Assembly: GCF_002022505.1 (NCBI RefSeq)
Contig: NZ_CP019781.1
Span: 1,279,001-1,343,000 of the forward strand
Length of the DNA stretch: 64,000 bases
Direction: 5' to 3'
Source of the DNA: Bartonella sp. WD16.2
GTDB taxonomy: Bacteria > Pseudomonadota > Alphaproteobacteria > Rhizobiales > Rhizobiaceae
This document shows positions 44,622 to 54,196 of the stretch, piece after piece. Both the position numbers and the translations under genes were made by a program. Numbering within the stretch: the stretch's first letter is position 1; every line of letters starts with the position of its first letter. The notes beneath the pieces were generated by a model. The model was not told where the DNA came from. It did no database searches and was given only the letters and a program-made list of their open reading frames with translations.

Positions 44622-46955
44622 ATGCGTAAAAAAGGTCTTTTATTATGTACCGTAAGTGGGTTTTTTTTATGTTATTATTATAACACAAGCTATGCACAAA
44701 ATAATAGGGATGAAGCAATAATTGCTGATGGTTCTTCTCAAAAAAAAATAGAAATAGAAAAAAATATTTCAGATTTTTATACTCTCAGCGCAAGAAATGG
44801 TGGAAGTATTAGTGGTACAAACATTAATGCAATAGCTGGACAAGTTGGTGTGCTAATCTCAGATGGTACTGTGAGTCTTAAAAATTCAACTGTATCTGTC
44901 GAACGAGGAGTAGGTATTACCTTTTTTTCTTATGCACACTCATCATTAAAAGAATCAGAAAAAAAGAATACTAACACAGTAGCTTTTTTCAACACAAAGC
45001 TTTCTGTCAAAAATGGTATGGGTATTTTAGGACCTATGCCTCTAGGTGATCAAAGTGATGATGTAAGTAGTGGTACAGTATTCCTTAAAAATTCAGAAAT
45101 TGAGGCGGATGTTTTAATAAAAAATAGAGTGCGTGAAGAAAAAAATAAGGCTATTCTTATACTAACCGCAGATCACTCTATTTTAAAGGGGGGTACAAGA
45201 ATTTTACGAGAAAAGGATATAGACGACGCAATCGAAAATAACTTATTACGTAATAGTCAAGGCCGTATACAAGTCCGAAGTAGTAGTGATACCTCATTGC
45301 GCGAAATATTATTGAGCAATTTAAAACAGACAACGGTTTTAAATCTCAAAAATAATTCTAAATGGATCTTAAAAATTAGTCAAACGGAAACAAATGCGCG
45401 AGACAAGATGCTTGGTCCTATTCCAACAGCATTGATTCTTGGTATTGCGGAAAGATCCCGTTCTGATATTTCTGTGCTTAATCTCAATGATAGTACTGTT
45501 GCTTTTGAAAGTCCAACAGAAGGTCATTATCAAACATTGTATGTAGGATCAGGAGTACCTGGTACTTCATCAGTCTATAATGCAAGAGGTGATGTTAAAC
45601 TCCATTTAAATACTGATGGACAAAAAGCTGATCGTGTGTTTGTTAAGGGAGATGTATCAGGATCGACAATAGTATCTGTCGATATCAATGAAAATGTTTC
45701 AAATACGGTCAATTTACTTCTTTTAACTGATTCTCTTCCTTTAAATCGGCGTGGAATTTCTCTAATCCAAGTTTCTGGACAAGCAGCAGAAAGTTCCTTT
45801 AAACTAGCGAGTTATATTACAATCAAAGATTTACCTTATAAATATGTGCTGAATGCTTATGGACCAGAATCGCGTAATGGTTTGGCTGATATAAAACAGA
45901 AGTTGCCTGGTGTATTGTCTGATGTAAATAGAGGTACTTTTTGGGATTTTCGCTTGCAAAATCAATATCTCCCTAACTCAAATATAAAGGCTCTTGTACC
46001 GCAAATGGCAAATTATTTGGTGATGCCGAATGCTTTATTCTCTGCAGGTTTCACTGATATTGAAAATCAAAATACTCTCTTGGCTAATATTCGAACAATG
46101 CCATGGGAAATGAAAAGTAATAAAAAGAATTCTTTCTTTTTGTCTTCTTATGGAAATAAAGCGACTTTATCATCTAACCGTACTGCACTTGAATATAGTT
46201 ATGGTGCTGATATCAGTTATGGTGCAATACAAACAGGCGTTGCACTGGCTGCATTGGAAGGGCAAAGTACCTCTTCATATTTCGGGCTTTTAGGCACTTA
46301 CGGAAAATTGTCTTTCACGCCACAAAATATGGCAGATGTTAAGAAGACCACTCTCAATAAGTGGACCTTCACAGCCTATAGCAGTATACAGCATAATGAT
46401 GGGGTGTACGTTAATATGCTTTTGTCTTATGGTCTCTTGAGAGGAAATATCTCCAACGCCATCATTGGTCAAACTGCAAGCGTAGATGATGCAAAAACAT
46501 GGGGTGCATCTGCTACCTTGGGAAAACAGCTAGCAACCAGTATTGAAGGCTTGGTGTTTGAACCACAGACACAGATTGCTTATCAGCAGTTAATGTTTCG
46601 TACCATTAAAGATGTTGATAAATTTAAAGTGGATATGGGCAGTCCTTATCAATGGTCAGCTCGTATGGGAGGGCGTCTAGTTAAAAATGTTAACCAATTT
46701 GAAGACGGTCGTACTCTTTCTTTCTATGGTAAGCTTAATCTTATCAGCATTTTTGGTGATGGGGGAACAATACAAGCGGGCAAGAAGAGTTTTTATTTTG
46801 ATCCTATAGGGCCTGCAATTGAAGGGGGAATAGGTTTTAATGCAGAGCTTATTCAAAACGTTACATTCCGTGGAGATATTACTTATCAGCAAAAACTTCA
46901 AAAAGCTGGTTTGTCTGGAGCTATTTTTTCAGGAACATTGCGCTATCGTTTTTAG
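44622..46955 (+). CDS. Autotransporter 3, Iba/BafA-like family
   Basis: A 777-residue paralogue of autotransporter 2, 124 bp downstream of it. Signal peptide about 1-25 (MRKKGLLLCTVSGFFLCYYYNTSYA). The passenger (26-400) is related but clearly diverged, with short insertions and deletions (for example DKMLGPIPTALILGIAERSRSD against the corresponding part of autotransporter 2). The stalk lacks part of the sequence before the KADRVFVKGDVSGST segment. The barrel, from about residue 510 to the end, is almost identical in DNA to autotransporter 2 apart from a short stretch around 46783-46815. This looks like duplication followed by gene conversion of the barrel. Confidence 0.9.
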   Translation: MRKKGLLLCTVSGFFLCYYYNTSYAQNNRDEAIIADGSSQKKIEIEKNISDFYTLSARNGGSISGTNINAIAGQVGVLISDGTVSLKNSTVSVERGVGITFFSYAHSSLKESEKKNTNTVAFFNTKLSVKNGMGILGPMPLGDQSDDVSSGTVFLKNSEIEADVLIKNRVREEKNKAILILTADHSILKGGTRILREKDIDDAIENNLLRNSQGRIQVRSSSDTSLREILLSNLKQTTVLNLKNNSKWILKISQTETNARDKMLGPIPTALILGIAERSRSDISVLNLNDSTVAFESPTEGHYQTLYVGSGVPGTSSVYNARGDVKLHLNTDGQKADRVFVKGDVSGSTIVSVDINENVSNTVNLLLLTDSLPLNRRGISLIQVSGQAAESSFKLASYITIKDLPYKYVLNAYGPESRNGLADIKQKLPGVLSDVNRGTFWDFRLQNQYLPNSNIKALVPQMANYLVMPNALFSAGFTDIENQNTLLANIRTMPWEMKSNKKNSFFLSSYGNKATLSSNRTALEYSYGADISYGAIQTGVALAALEGQSTSSYFGLLGTYGKLSFTPQNMADVKKTTLNKWTFTAYSSIQHNDGVYVNMLLSYGLLRGNISNAIIGQTASVDDAKTWGASATLGKQLATSIEGLVFEPQTQIAYQQLMFRTIKDVDKFKVDMGSPYQWSARMGGRLVKNVNQFEDGRTLSFYGKLNLISIFGDGGTIQAGKKSFYFDPIGPAIEGGIGFNAELIQNVTFRGDITYQQKLQKAGLSGAIFSGTLRYRF

Positions 46956-46999
46956 AAATATTATTTTGTTTTGATCAAAAGATAGCGCTATTTACTTGT

Positions 47000-47038
47000 C
47001 TTTTTGATATGTGAGAATTTTATTGCTTTATCAAAAAG
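47000..47038. terminator. AT-rich inverted repeat between autotransporter 3 and flagellin
   Basis: CTTTTTGATA and TATCAAAAAG form 10-bp arms separated by about 19 bases, between two convergent genes. It could act as a weak bidirectional terminator; the low GC content makes this uncertain. Confidence 0.35.
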
Positions 47039-47063
47039 CTAACCTATTAAAAAAGCTGTCTCT

Positions 47064-48215
47064 TTATTTCTGAGAAAGAGCTAAGGTATGGTAGATATTT
47101 TGATTAGCAAGAGGAGATGTTTGAGTATTAAGGTGTTTTTGAATTTGTAAAGCTGATAGACGTGCTGATTCAGCATTCATATTTACATCAACCAAAGTCC
47201 TAATATTTGAATCGATATTTTCAACCAATGTTTTTACAAATTCAAGCTGAATATCAATTAAATCAATCATAGAACTAATTTTAGCTTTTGCAATTAAAAT
47301 CGAAGCAATTGAATCGTGAATATTGCTTTGAAGACTCTTAAGTAGAGTATTGCGTATTTCAGGAGATAATTGATCAACATCTCTCATGTTTACAAAATCT
47401 ACCAGAGAAATGCCATCTGTAACTGTCTTAAATTCAGCTTTTGCTTTACCTAACACTCCACTATCTTTTGCATTGTTACCGACAACCTTTTGAACATCAT
47501 TATATGCTATTTTATGAGCCCACGAAGGGTCAGCAGTATATTGAATTTTTGCTTGAATAAGAGCATCTTTTAATTTTTGAAAAGCTTTTTGTACCGTATC
47601 AAAAATCATCTTAGCCGTATCAAAATTCGTCGCTGTATTTGTGTTAAAAATATTTTTCAAAATTCCTTTAGACATATCGATTGTGCCATCGAGATTATAA
47701 ACACCAAAGTTCAATTCTGGACCGCCAATTTCAATGCTATCAACATAAATAGTTAAACCTTCATGTCTATAAGAAGAAGGAATTTTGACTTTCACCCCAC
47801 CATTGGCAACAATATTTCTTGCATTAACAGCAGCAGCTGCAATAGCATAAGAAATATTTTTCACATGTTCTGCAATATGAACTTGAATTTTTGAAAGATT
47901 TTCAGAGCCCTTTGTGTATGCAGAAACCACCAACTTTTCGATTGTATTTAACGAATCTTTGGTAAAGTCAACCATAGTTTTTGCAACTTCAACCTGCTCT
48001 TTGTTCTGCTTAATAGCATCAACAATTGAAACTATTGTAGCACTATCATACTTCATCATTGGTGAAATTGATTCATAAGCAGCATGATCTGATGTATTAC
48101 AAACCTGTAAGTCTGTTTTGCGCTGATTTTGTGCTCGGCCTGAATGAATATCAATTGACTGTGGTGTTTGCAATACAGCAATTGTTGACTGGTTTGTGAA
48201 TAAATCTATAGCCAT
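47064..48215 (-). CDS. flaA: Flagellin (filament protein)
   Basis: A 383-residue protein with flagellin signatures at both ends. N-terminus: TNQSTIAVLQTPQSID..(TDLQVCNTSDHAAYESISPMMKYDSATI), corresponding to the alphaproteobacterial TNxxAMxALQTLRSIN..TASDNAAYWSIA pattern. C-terminus: LVDVNMNAESARLSALQIQKHLNTQTSPLANQN, the D0/D1 helix. The middle is variable and Lys/Ile-rich. Length equals that of the B. bacilliformis type flagellin (about 380 aa). Only one flagellin gene is in the window, in contrast to the several of Sinorhizobium. It follows fliP, as in rhizobia, with a 200-bp AT-rich leader. FlaF and FlbT from the first block probably regulate it. Confidence 0.9.
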   Translation of the reverse strand: MAIDLFTNQSTIAVLQTPQSIDIHSGRAQNQRKTDLQVCNTSDHAAYESISPMMKYDSATIVSIVDAIKQNKEQVEVAKTMVDFTKDSLNTIEKLVVSAYTKGSENLSKIQVHIAEHVKNISYAIAAAAVNARNIVANGGVKVKIPSSYRHEGLTIYVDSIEIGGPELNFGVYNLDGTIDMSKGILKNIFNTNTATNFDTAKMIFDTVQKAFQKLKDALIQAKIQYTADPSWAHKIAYNDVQKVVGNNAKDSGVLGKAKAEFKTVTDGISLVDFVNMRDVDQLSPEIRNTLLKSLQSNIHDSIASILIAKAKISSMIDLIDIQLEFVKTLVENIDSNIRTLVDVNMNAESARLSALQIQKHLNTQTSPLANQNIYHTLALSQK

Positions 48216-48414
48216 AATTATAGCCCCAAAAGAAAAATAGATGAGATATGCTAAGGGCCCTCCCCCAAGCTTGTATCAAAAAAATAAATATCTATTATAA
48301 ATATAAATCAAAGTATATTTTTATGTTTATAATAATAAAATATTTTGTAAAGTATTTTTATATTTAAAAATAAAAATATATCTATACTATAGTTAATGAA
48401 TATATTAACTATAT

Positions 48415-49176
48415 TTAAAAAGATCTTATTAAACTTCCAACAAGCAAATTCCAACCGTCGATTAACACAAAAAATAAAATTTTAAACGGTAAAGAAATAA
48501 CTGTTGGTGGAAGCATCATCATCCCCATTGACATTGTCAATGTTGCTACAACAAGATCTATTACCAAAAAAGGTAAAACAATAAGAAAGCCAATTTCAAA
48601 CCCACGGCGTAACTCAGAAATCATAAAAGCAGGAACTAAAACCCGAAAATCAATATCAGCCCCTGTTTTAACATTAAAAGAAGGATCGGAAAGATCTACA
48701 AACAAATCAAGATCTTTTTCACGAACTTGCGATATCATAAACTCACGAAAAGGTTGGCTAATTTTTTCTATCGCTTTTTGTTCGCTGATTTCATTTTTTA
48801 TTAACGGTTGAACCCCTTGCTCCCAAGCAGTATTAAATGTTGGCGCCATCACATAAAAGGTCATAAATAAAGCCAATGATATCATCACAAGATTGGAAGG
48901 TGTCGTTTGCAACCCTAAACCTGAACGCAAAAGTGAAAAGGCAATAACAAAACGAGTGAAACTTGTCACCATAATTAACAAACCAGGCGCCACTGATAAA
49001 ACAGTCAACAAACCAAAAAGCTGAACAATCCGTCCACTGATTTTGCCGTCAGTTGGTGCTAGAAGCCCCGAAAGACCACCGGTGTTTACCAAATTTGTTT
49101 GTTGTGCAAACACGTCTGTAGCATCTGTTGTTACCAACAAAAGCATCATGAATACAAAACCGACAAATTTCTTCAT
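48415..49176 (-). CDS. fliP: Flagellar export gate protein FliP
   Basis: A 253-residue protein with a signal-like N-terminus (about 1-24) and membrane segments in the FliP pattern (ILTVLSVAPGLLIMVTSFTRFVIAFSLLRSGLGLQTTPSNLVMISLALFMTFYVMAP; LVPAFMISELRRGFEIGFLIVLPFLVIDLVVATLTMSMGMMMLPP; LPFKILFFVLIDGWNLLVGSL). It forms the core of the export gate with FliQ and FliR. The start overlaps the fliL stop by 4 bp. It is the last export gene of this operon before flagellin. Confidence 0.96.
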   Translation of the reverse strand: MKKFVGFVFMMLLLVTTDATDVFAQQTNLVNTGGLSGLLAPTDGKISGRIVQLFGLLTVLSVAPGLLIMVTSFTRFVIAFSLLRSGLGLQTTPSNLVMISLALFMTFYVMAPTFNTAWEQGVQPLIKNEISEQKAIEKISQPFREFMISQVREKDLDLFVDLSDPSFNVKTGADIDFRVLVPAFMISELRRGFEIGFLIVLPFLVIDLVVATLTMSMGMMMLPPTVISLPFKILFFVLIDGWNLLVGSLIRSF

Positions 49177-49670
49177 TGTTCTATTACCAAACTCGAAATC
49201 AAAATATTGCTTATTTTATTGTCAGAACGAATTTTAGCTCGATCAAAAAGATCAGTACGTAAATTCATTAAACCCGATGGCCCCTTTATCTGTTCAATTG
49301 TCATTTGATGTAAAAACGATATAAAATCATTTGATATATCGGCTACCATATCCGGCGAAATATTTTCACCAGGTTTAACAACCAAAGCAACTTCCATTCG
49401 AATCCAAGTTTTCTCCGGTACTGCTATATTAGTCAAAATAGGCGGCAAAATAATCATACGTGAATCAGACATAATCAAACTTGCTGAAGCTTTTGCCACT
49501 GGTTCTTTAGAATTATTGGCACTTGGTGTTACTTCTTTACTCACCCACATACCAAGAAACCACCCAGAAGCTACAGCGATGACTGTCAAAACAATCCCAA
49601 CGATCAATAATGTTTTCACACTACTGTCTTTTTTTTCTGTTTTTTCTTCTTCCTTCAACGCTTCTGCCAT
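49173..49670 (-). CDS. fliL: Flagellar basal body-associated protein FliL
   Basis: A 165-residue single-span membrane protein: short cytoplasmic N-terminus (1-20), membrane helix about 23-45 (LLIVGIVLTVIAVASGWFLGMW), then a periplasmic domain with PPILTNIAVPEKTWIRMEVALVV, MVADISNDFISFLHQMTIEQIKGPSGLMNLRTDLFDRA, typical of FliL. It sits near the stator and increases motor output by family knowledge. It lies 107 bp after flgH and overlaps fliP. Confidence 0.93.
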   Translation of the reverse strand: MAEALKEEEKTEKKDSSVKTLLIVGIVLTVIAVASGWFLGMWVSKEVTPSANNSKEPVAKASASLIMSDSRMIILPPILTNIAVPEKTWIRMEVALVVKPGENISPDMVADISNDFISFLHQMTIEQIKGPSGLMNLRTDLFDRAKIRSDNKISNILISSLVIEQ

Positions 49671-49777
49671 AAGAACCCCTTATTATCACAAATAATGAAG
49701 TGCAATTATTTTATTGATTGCCTGCGATTATTATTGAACAAATCTCAAATTTAAAAAGACCCTTATAGTATAATGAA

Positions 49778-50521
49778 TTAAAAAGGAGCAATTTGATTGA
49801 GTAACTGTTGACCGTAAGGAGGTTGCTGTATTTCACTCATACGTCCACGCCCTCCATATGAAATACGTGCTTCAGCAATTTTGTCATAATCAATCATATT
49901 ATTGCCAGAAATATCACGTGGACGAACAACCCCCGCAATATTGAGAATACGCATTTCATAATTAACCCGCACTTCCTGCGAACCACTAATAACCAAATTG
50001 CCATTTGGCAAAACATCCGTTACAACAGCAGCAATTGAAAGGCGAATATTTTCTTGCCGCTCTACTTTACCATCACCTTTAGATTGGTTTGATGACGATG
50101 CTTCAACACCACCTGCAAGTTTTTCTAAAAATGAATACTCCGTTCCAACAGTATATTTGGAACTTGAATCACGCTTTAAATCACTTTTATTGTTGAAACT
50201 GGCACGATCATTAATAAATATTTGCACAGTCAACACATCACCAGGCTTCATTGCCCGTGGATCACGATAAAAGTTATTAACGACATTGGGACGATAGAGG
50301 GAATATTTGCTTTCTTTTGGTGCCGGTGGATAAAAATGGGCTGCACGTGAAGGTGCAAAACCTAAATCTGCACGTACGGGAGAAAAATCTGGTGCCGAAT
50401 TAAAATCCTTCGGATTATAAGAACAAGCAGCCAATAACATTAACATCAAAGTTATGCCAGCCTTAAAAAAAAAGTGCAAAAAGTGTCTCTGACTGTGCTT
50501 CATCTTTTTCACTTTCATCAT
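49778..50521 (-). CDS. flgH: Flagellar L-ring lipoprotein FlgH
   Basis: A 247-residue lipoprotein: the N-terminal signal (TLMLMLLAAC) has its lipobox Cys at about residue 33. The mature part shows the FlgH pattern (SLYRPNVVNNFYRDPRAMKPGDVLTVQIFINDRASFNNKSDLKRDSSSKY..NGNLVISGSQEVRVNYEMRILNIAGVVRPRDISGNNMIDYDKIAEARISYGGRG). It forms the outer-membrane L ring. TAATG overlap with motE. Confidence 0.95.
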   Translation of the reverse strand: MMKVKKMKHSQRHFLHFFFKAGITLMLMLLAACSYNPKDFNSAPDFSPVRADLGFAPSRAAHFYPPAPKESKYSLYRPNVVNNFYRDPRAMKPGDVLTVQIFINDRASFNNKSDLKRDSSSKYTVGTEYSFLEKLAGGVEASSSNQSKGDGKVERQENIRLSIAAVVTDVLPNGNLVISGSQEVRVNYEMRILNIAGVVRPRDISGNNMIDYDKIAEARISYGGRGRMSEIQQPPYGQQLLNQIAPF

Positions 50522-51255
50522 TACTTTGTATCGACCACTTGTTGTGCTTGTTTCTTTTTTGCCGAAACTTGTTGCGCACTTACAAGTATTTGAGTTAATT
50601 CAGCCGATTTTTCAGGAGGTAATTCATTCATAATAGCACTTGATATTTTAGGACTAAGCTTAAGCACAAGTGAAGCCGCTACAAGGTCACTCATTAAAGC
50701 TAATTGAGCAGCTGCTGCATCAGGACGCATTTTTGAAATAATCTCAACCAAAGAATCCTCTGCCATTGACAAAAATTCATTGCGTTTTTCGAGCCAAACT
50801 TCATATTCGCGCCGTTTTTCTTCTAAAATTTTCACACGTTCATCAATTTGATCACGCAATTGTTGTAACTGTTGACGTTGCAATTGAAAACGCGCATCTG
50901 CTGCCTGGCTGCCAATATTGTCACAAAAACGTTCTACTTCTTCTGTCTCTTTCTTAGACTTTCCTTGTGTCAATGAAACAGGTGAAGCTTTTGTCTGTGG
51001 AGCACTATTTTCAGGTGTTTTCGTAGATATTGTTGTAGACGTTTTTATCTGATCCAACCGATTGGGCGCAGATTTAATCTTTGTTGTGGATGAAGGAGCT
51101 GACACCGATTTTTGTGCTAAATTGGCAACAGAGGCAAAAATGAACATTGGTGTAGGGTTTAGATCAAGAGTATCTTGCGCATAACCTTTGCCCGCTCCAC
51201 ACACAATGAGCATCGCTACATAAAACCAAGAAGAATAAAACTGTAATTTTATCAT
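50521..51255 (-). CDS. motE: Motility protein MotE, periplasmic chaperone for MotC
   Basis: A 244-residue protein with signal peptide (about 1-26, ending GKGYAQD). After a Ser/Thr/Pro-rich segment comes a coiled coil (ARFQLQRQQLQQLRDQIDERVKILEEKRREYEVWLEKRNEFLSMA, residues about 118-165) and a C-terminal MgtE_N-like domain (EIISKMRPDAAAAQLALMSDLVAASLVLKLSPKISSAIMNELPPEKSAELTQIL). In Sinorhizobium MotE stabilises MotC in the periplasm; both genes are here. It overlaps flgI by 4 bp. Confidence 0.93.
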   Translation of the reverse strand: MIKLQFYSSWFYVAMLIVCGAGKGYAQDTLDLNPTPMFIFASVANLAQKSVSAPSSTTKIKSAPNRLDQIKTSTTISTKTPENSAPQTKASPVSLTQGKSKKETEEVERFCDNIGSQAADARFQLQRQQLQQLRDQIDERVKILEEKRREYEVWLEKRNEFLSMAEDSLVEIISKMRPDAAAAQLALMSDLVAASLVLKLSPKISSAIMNELPPEKSAELTQILVSAQQVSAKKKQAQQVVDTK

Positions 51256-52490
51256 TGCACAACAAGCTCCGCATGAAGAGCCCCCGCAGTTTTAATAGCC
51301 TGCAAAACTGCTATAATGGCTGTTGGTTTAACGCCGATTTGATTAAGTCCTTTAATGAGATTATCCAAATCTACTCCATCTAAAATGCCAATGTTGGATA
51401 CTGGTTGATCAACATCAACAGATGTTCTAGGCACAACAACCGTATCACCATCACTAAAAGGATTTGGCTGAGAAACTTCTGGGTCTTCTGTTACACGAAC
51501 TGTCAAACTTCCGTGTGAAATCGCCACACGTGAAACACGCACTTTTTCACCAATGACAACAGTTCCTGTACGCTCATCAACAACCACACGTGCCACTTCA
51601 TCTGTAGGAACAGGAAGCATTTCAATTTCAGAAATAAAACGTGCCATTGAAATATTGCGGGGTTTATTCAAAACAATAGTTTTAGCATCACGTTCTTTAG
51701 CAACATTATGCTTATAACGCTTATTGGCAAAAATATTAATTAAATCTGACACGCGAACAGCTGTTGAAAAATCCGAGTTGCGTAACTCTAAAATAATCTC
51801 GTTACTCTGGTTGAAATTGCCCTCAATCTTTTGCTCCACCAACGCGCCATTAGGAATACGACCCGATGTTGGAACACCTTGTGTCACACTTTCTGCTACA
51901 CCTTGAGCACCAAAACCAGAAATAACCATATTACCTTGCGCTACCGCATAAGTTTTACCATCTGCCCCAAGAAGCGGCGTCATCACCAATGTTCCACCTT
52001 GTAAAGACGTTGCATCTCCCAACGCAGAAACTGTCACATCAATACGTGATCCTGGAGTAGCAAAGGGTACCATCTCAGCCGTAACAATAACAGCAGCAAT
52101 ATTATTGGCACGCGATGCACCAGCAGGAGGACTCATCCCTAAATTATCAAGCATAGCTCGCATAGCTTGCTCTGTAAAAGGTGCATTTCGTAAAGAGTCA
52201 CCTGTACCATTCAAACCAATTACCAAACCATAGCCTACCAATTGATTAGAACGCACACCTTGAATTTCTGCAATATCTTTCAAGCGTGCAACTGCACCTG
52301 GACGTGCCAAATCTGCATAATACATTTTAGCAGGATCCCCACCAGATCCTAACCAAGCAGCATCAGATGCCGATGGAGAAGTATACTGCTCTACATTTTT
52401 GCCCCCTTCATCCGCAAACGCTGGGATAAAGACTGAAAAAAAGCCTATCAAAGAAGCAAAAAAGAAACGAGAAAGAGAATGAATAACCAT
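51252..52490 (-). CDS. flgI: Flagellar P-ring protein FlgI
   Basis: A 412-residue protein with a signal peptide (1-27, ending PAFADE). The family signature is clear: RLKDIAEIQGVRSNQLVGYGLVIGLNGTGDSLRNAPFTEQAMRAMLDNLG, then NIAAVIVTAEMVPFATPGSRIDVTVSALGDATSLQGGTLVMTPL, and the C-terminal KGLNQIGVKPTAIIAVLQAIKTAGALHAELVVQ. It forms the ring around the rod at the peptidoglycan layer, with FlgA as chaperone. TAATG overlap with flgA. Confidence 0.97.
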   Translation of the reverse strand: MVIHSLSRFFFASLIGFFSVFIPAFADEGGKNVEQYTSPSASDAAWLGSGGDPAKMYYADLARPGAVARLKDIAEIQGVRSNQLVGYGLVIGLNGTGDSLRNAPFTEQAMRAMLDNLGMSPPAGASRANNIAAVIVTAEMVPFATPGSRIDVTVSALGDATSLQGGTLVMTPLLGADGKTYAVAQGNMVISGFGAQGVAESVTQGVPTSGRIPNGALVEQKIEGNFNQSNEIILELRNSDFSTAVRVSDLINIFANKRYKHNVAKERDAKTIVLNKPRNISMARFISEIEMLPVPTDEVARVVVDERTGTVVIGEKVRVSRVAISHGSLTVRVTEDPEVSQPNPFSDGDTVVVPRTSVDVDQPVSNIGILDGVDLDNLIKGLNQIGVKPTAIIAVLQAIKTAGALHAELVVQ

Positions 52491-52948
52491 TAAAAACCTA
52501 CTCTCACGTCACCATTTTGTAAAACAGTGCCCATCACAATACGGCCTGAATCGGCATTACGAACTCGAATAAGATCGCCTGAGGATCCTGACTGCAAAAC
52601 CACACCCAAAGCAGTGATCTGCAAATTATTCGTTTGAAAAATTAACTTGGTTGTTTGACCACGCTCGACTAAAACCGGGTCCCCCAAAGAAGCAAGTGAA
52701 ATGGGGCGCCCAGCTGTTAAAGTGCGTTTTGCAACCTTATTAAGAAGCTGATTCATCTGTGTAGCATACAAAGAAGCAGCTTCAGATTTTATAAAAAAAC
52801 TTTTTTCGCTTAAACCTACATCACTCACACGCTGGCCAGCATAAACGGACTTATTAGGAACGAGAAAACTAACCCGGTCAGCATAGACTACTGTCGATGA
52901 AAAGAATGATAACAAAAAGGCTGTAAGTAGAAGCAAAAGCTTTTTCAT
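52490..52948 (-). CDS. flgA: Flagellar P-ring chaperone FlgA
   Basis: A 152-residue secreted protein: signal peptide about 1-23 (MKKLLLLLTAFLLSFFSSTVVYA), then the SAF-type domain (VSFLVPNKSVYAGQRVSDVGLSEKSFFIK) and C-terminal LTAGRPISLASLGDPVLVERGQTTKLIFQTNNLQITALGVVLQSGSSGDLIRVRNADSGRIVMGTVLQNGDVRV. This matches the short alphaproteobacterial FlgA. It helps FlgI ring assembly in the periplasm. The gene begins 5 bp after flgG and overlaps flgI by 1 bp. Confidence 0.95.
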   Translation of the reverse strand: MKKLLLLLTAFLLSFFSSTVVYADRVSFLVPNKSVYAGQRVSDVGLSEKSFFIKSEAASLYATQMNQLLNKVAKRTLTAGRPISLASLGDPVLVERGQTTKLIFQTNNLQITALGVVLQSGSSGDLIRVRNADSGRIVMGTVLQNGDVRVGF

Positions 52949-52953
52949 AGCAT

Positions 52954-53748
52954 TTACCTTAAATTCTTAGAAACAACCGCCGCCATCTCATCTGACGCCT
53001 GAATCACTTTAGAATTCATTTCATAAGAACGCTGCGCTGCAATCAGCTCTGTGATTTCTTTTACAGGATCCACATTAGACGCTTCAAGCATTGCCTGCAT
53101 AATGCTGCCATATCCTTCATCTTTTGGAAAACCCGGCACCGGCGCACCAGAAGCAGGTGTCTCACGGAAAAGATTATCCCCTACCGCTTCCAAACCAACT
53201 GCGTTGACAAAATTAACCAAATTAAGGCGGCCAGCTTCCACAGGATTAGGATCCATATCAGTCTGATAATAAACAATCCCATCAGGGCTTACTGTTATAT
53301 TCTTACTTCCTACAGGAATCGTGATAACAGGTTGTACTAAATTGCCATCCAATGTTTCAATCTGTCCTGTTTCACTTAAGTTAAAAGCACCTGAACGTGT
53401 GTAAAAAACATTGCCATTAGGATCTTGCACTTCAAACCAGCCATTTCCGTTAATAGCTAAATCCAACGCATTGCCAGTTTGAACAAAAGCCCCTTGCATA
53501 TTGACCTTACGAACTGCTGCAGTGCGCACCCCCATTCCAATCATCGCACCCTCAGGAATGATAGCTTGATTGAGCATATTGGGAACACCAACTGCACGAT
53601 CTGCCACATACATTAAATCGGCAAATTCCGCACGCGCACGTTTGAAACCCGTTGTGTTAATATTCGCTAAATTATTAGCAATAACATCAAGGTTAGTTTG
53701 CTGAGCAGCCATACCTGTTGCAGCAATTGAAAGCGATCTCATGACCAT
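52954..53748 (-). CDS. flgG: Flagellar distal rod protein FlgG
   Basis: A 264-residue protein with [45 protein letters not shown] at the N-terminus and [34 protein letters not shown] at the C-terminus, the rod/hook family ends. Length is typical (260-265 aa). It builds the distal rod. ATG 53748 follows TAGGAA; the in-frame ATG two codons on is an alternative. Confidence 0.97.
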   Translation of the reverse strand: MVMRSLSIAATGMAAQQTNLDVIANNLANINTTGFKRARAEFADLMYVADRAVGVPNMLNQAIIPEGAMIGMGVRTAAVRKVNMQGAFVQTGNALDLAINGNGWFEVQDPNGNVFYTRSGAFNLSETGQIETLDGNLVQPVITIPVGSKNITVSPDGIVYYQTDMDPNPVEAGRLNLVNFVNAVGLEAVGDNLFRETPASGAPVPGFPKDEGYGSIMQAMLEASNVDPVKEITELIAAQRSYEMNSKVIQASDEMAAVVSKNLR

Positions 53749-53788
53749 GTTTTTTTCCTATATTCTTTTAAACTCTGTTCAGCCTATC

Positions 53789-54133
53789 TTAAATTTGCAT
53801 CCGGCTTACTTCAAGATATGCTTGTACCATCTTATCGCGTAAAGCAATAGCCGTACTTAAAGACCGTTCAGCTTCCATCACAGAATTTACAACTTCACGC
53901 ACACCAACATCACTGCCAGCCAAGCTACCAATAGAAAGACTCTCTGCATTTTGTAATTTCATTTCAGCTGCCCCTACAATTTCAGACAAAATTTTACTAA
54001 AACTGACACTGTTGCCCTCCTCAGCTTCCCCTACGGGTAAATATTGCACAGCAGCACTATTCATCTGCCCGCTTATTTGGTTTAATGAATCAAAAGAACT
54101 GTGAGATATCACAGAAGAAAGGGCTTGGATCAT
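53789..54133 (-). CDS. fliE: Flagellar hook-basal body protein FliE
   Basis: A 114-residue protein; the C-terminal two thirds (SFSKILSEIVGAAEMKLQNAESLSIGSLAGSDVGVREVVNSVMEAERSLSTAIALRDKMVQAYLEVSRMQI) carry the FliE pattern ending in the usual EIxRMQI-like tail. It joins the MS ring to the rod and helps open the export gate. Placed between flgC and flgG, the rhizobial order. Confidence 0.95.
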   Translation of the reverse strand: MIQALSSVISHSSFDSLNQISGQMNSAAVQYLPVGEAEEGNSVSFSKILSEIVGAAEMKLQNAESLSIGSLAGSDVGVREVVNSVMEAERSLSTAIALRDKMVQAYLEVSRMQI

Positions 54134-54196
54134 TTTTAAACGCTCCTACAAAAATTCAAAATATAAAATTCGCCGACAAAACAATGAATTGCTTTA

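Noticed and set aside
46960..47063. Strong terminator between autotransporter 3 and flagellin
   Set aside because: The only inverted repeat is AT-rich with a long loop, so it is listed with low confidence only.
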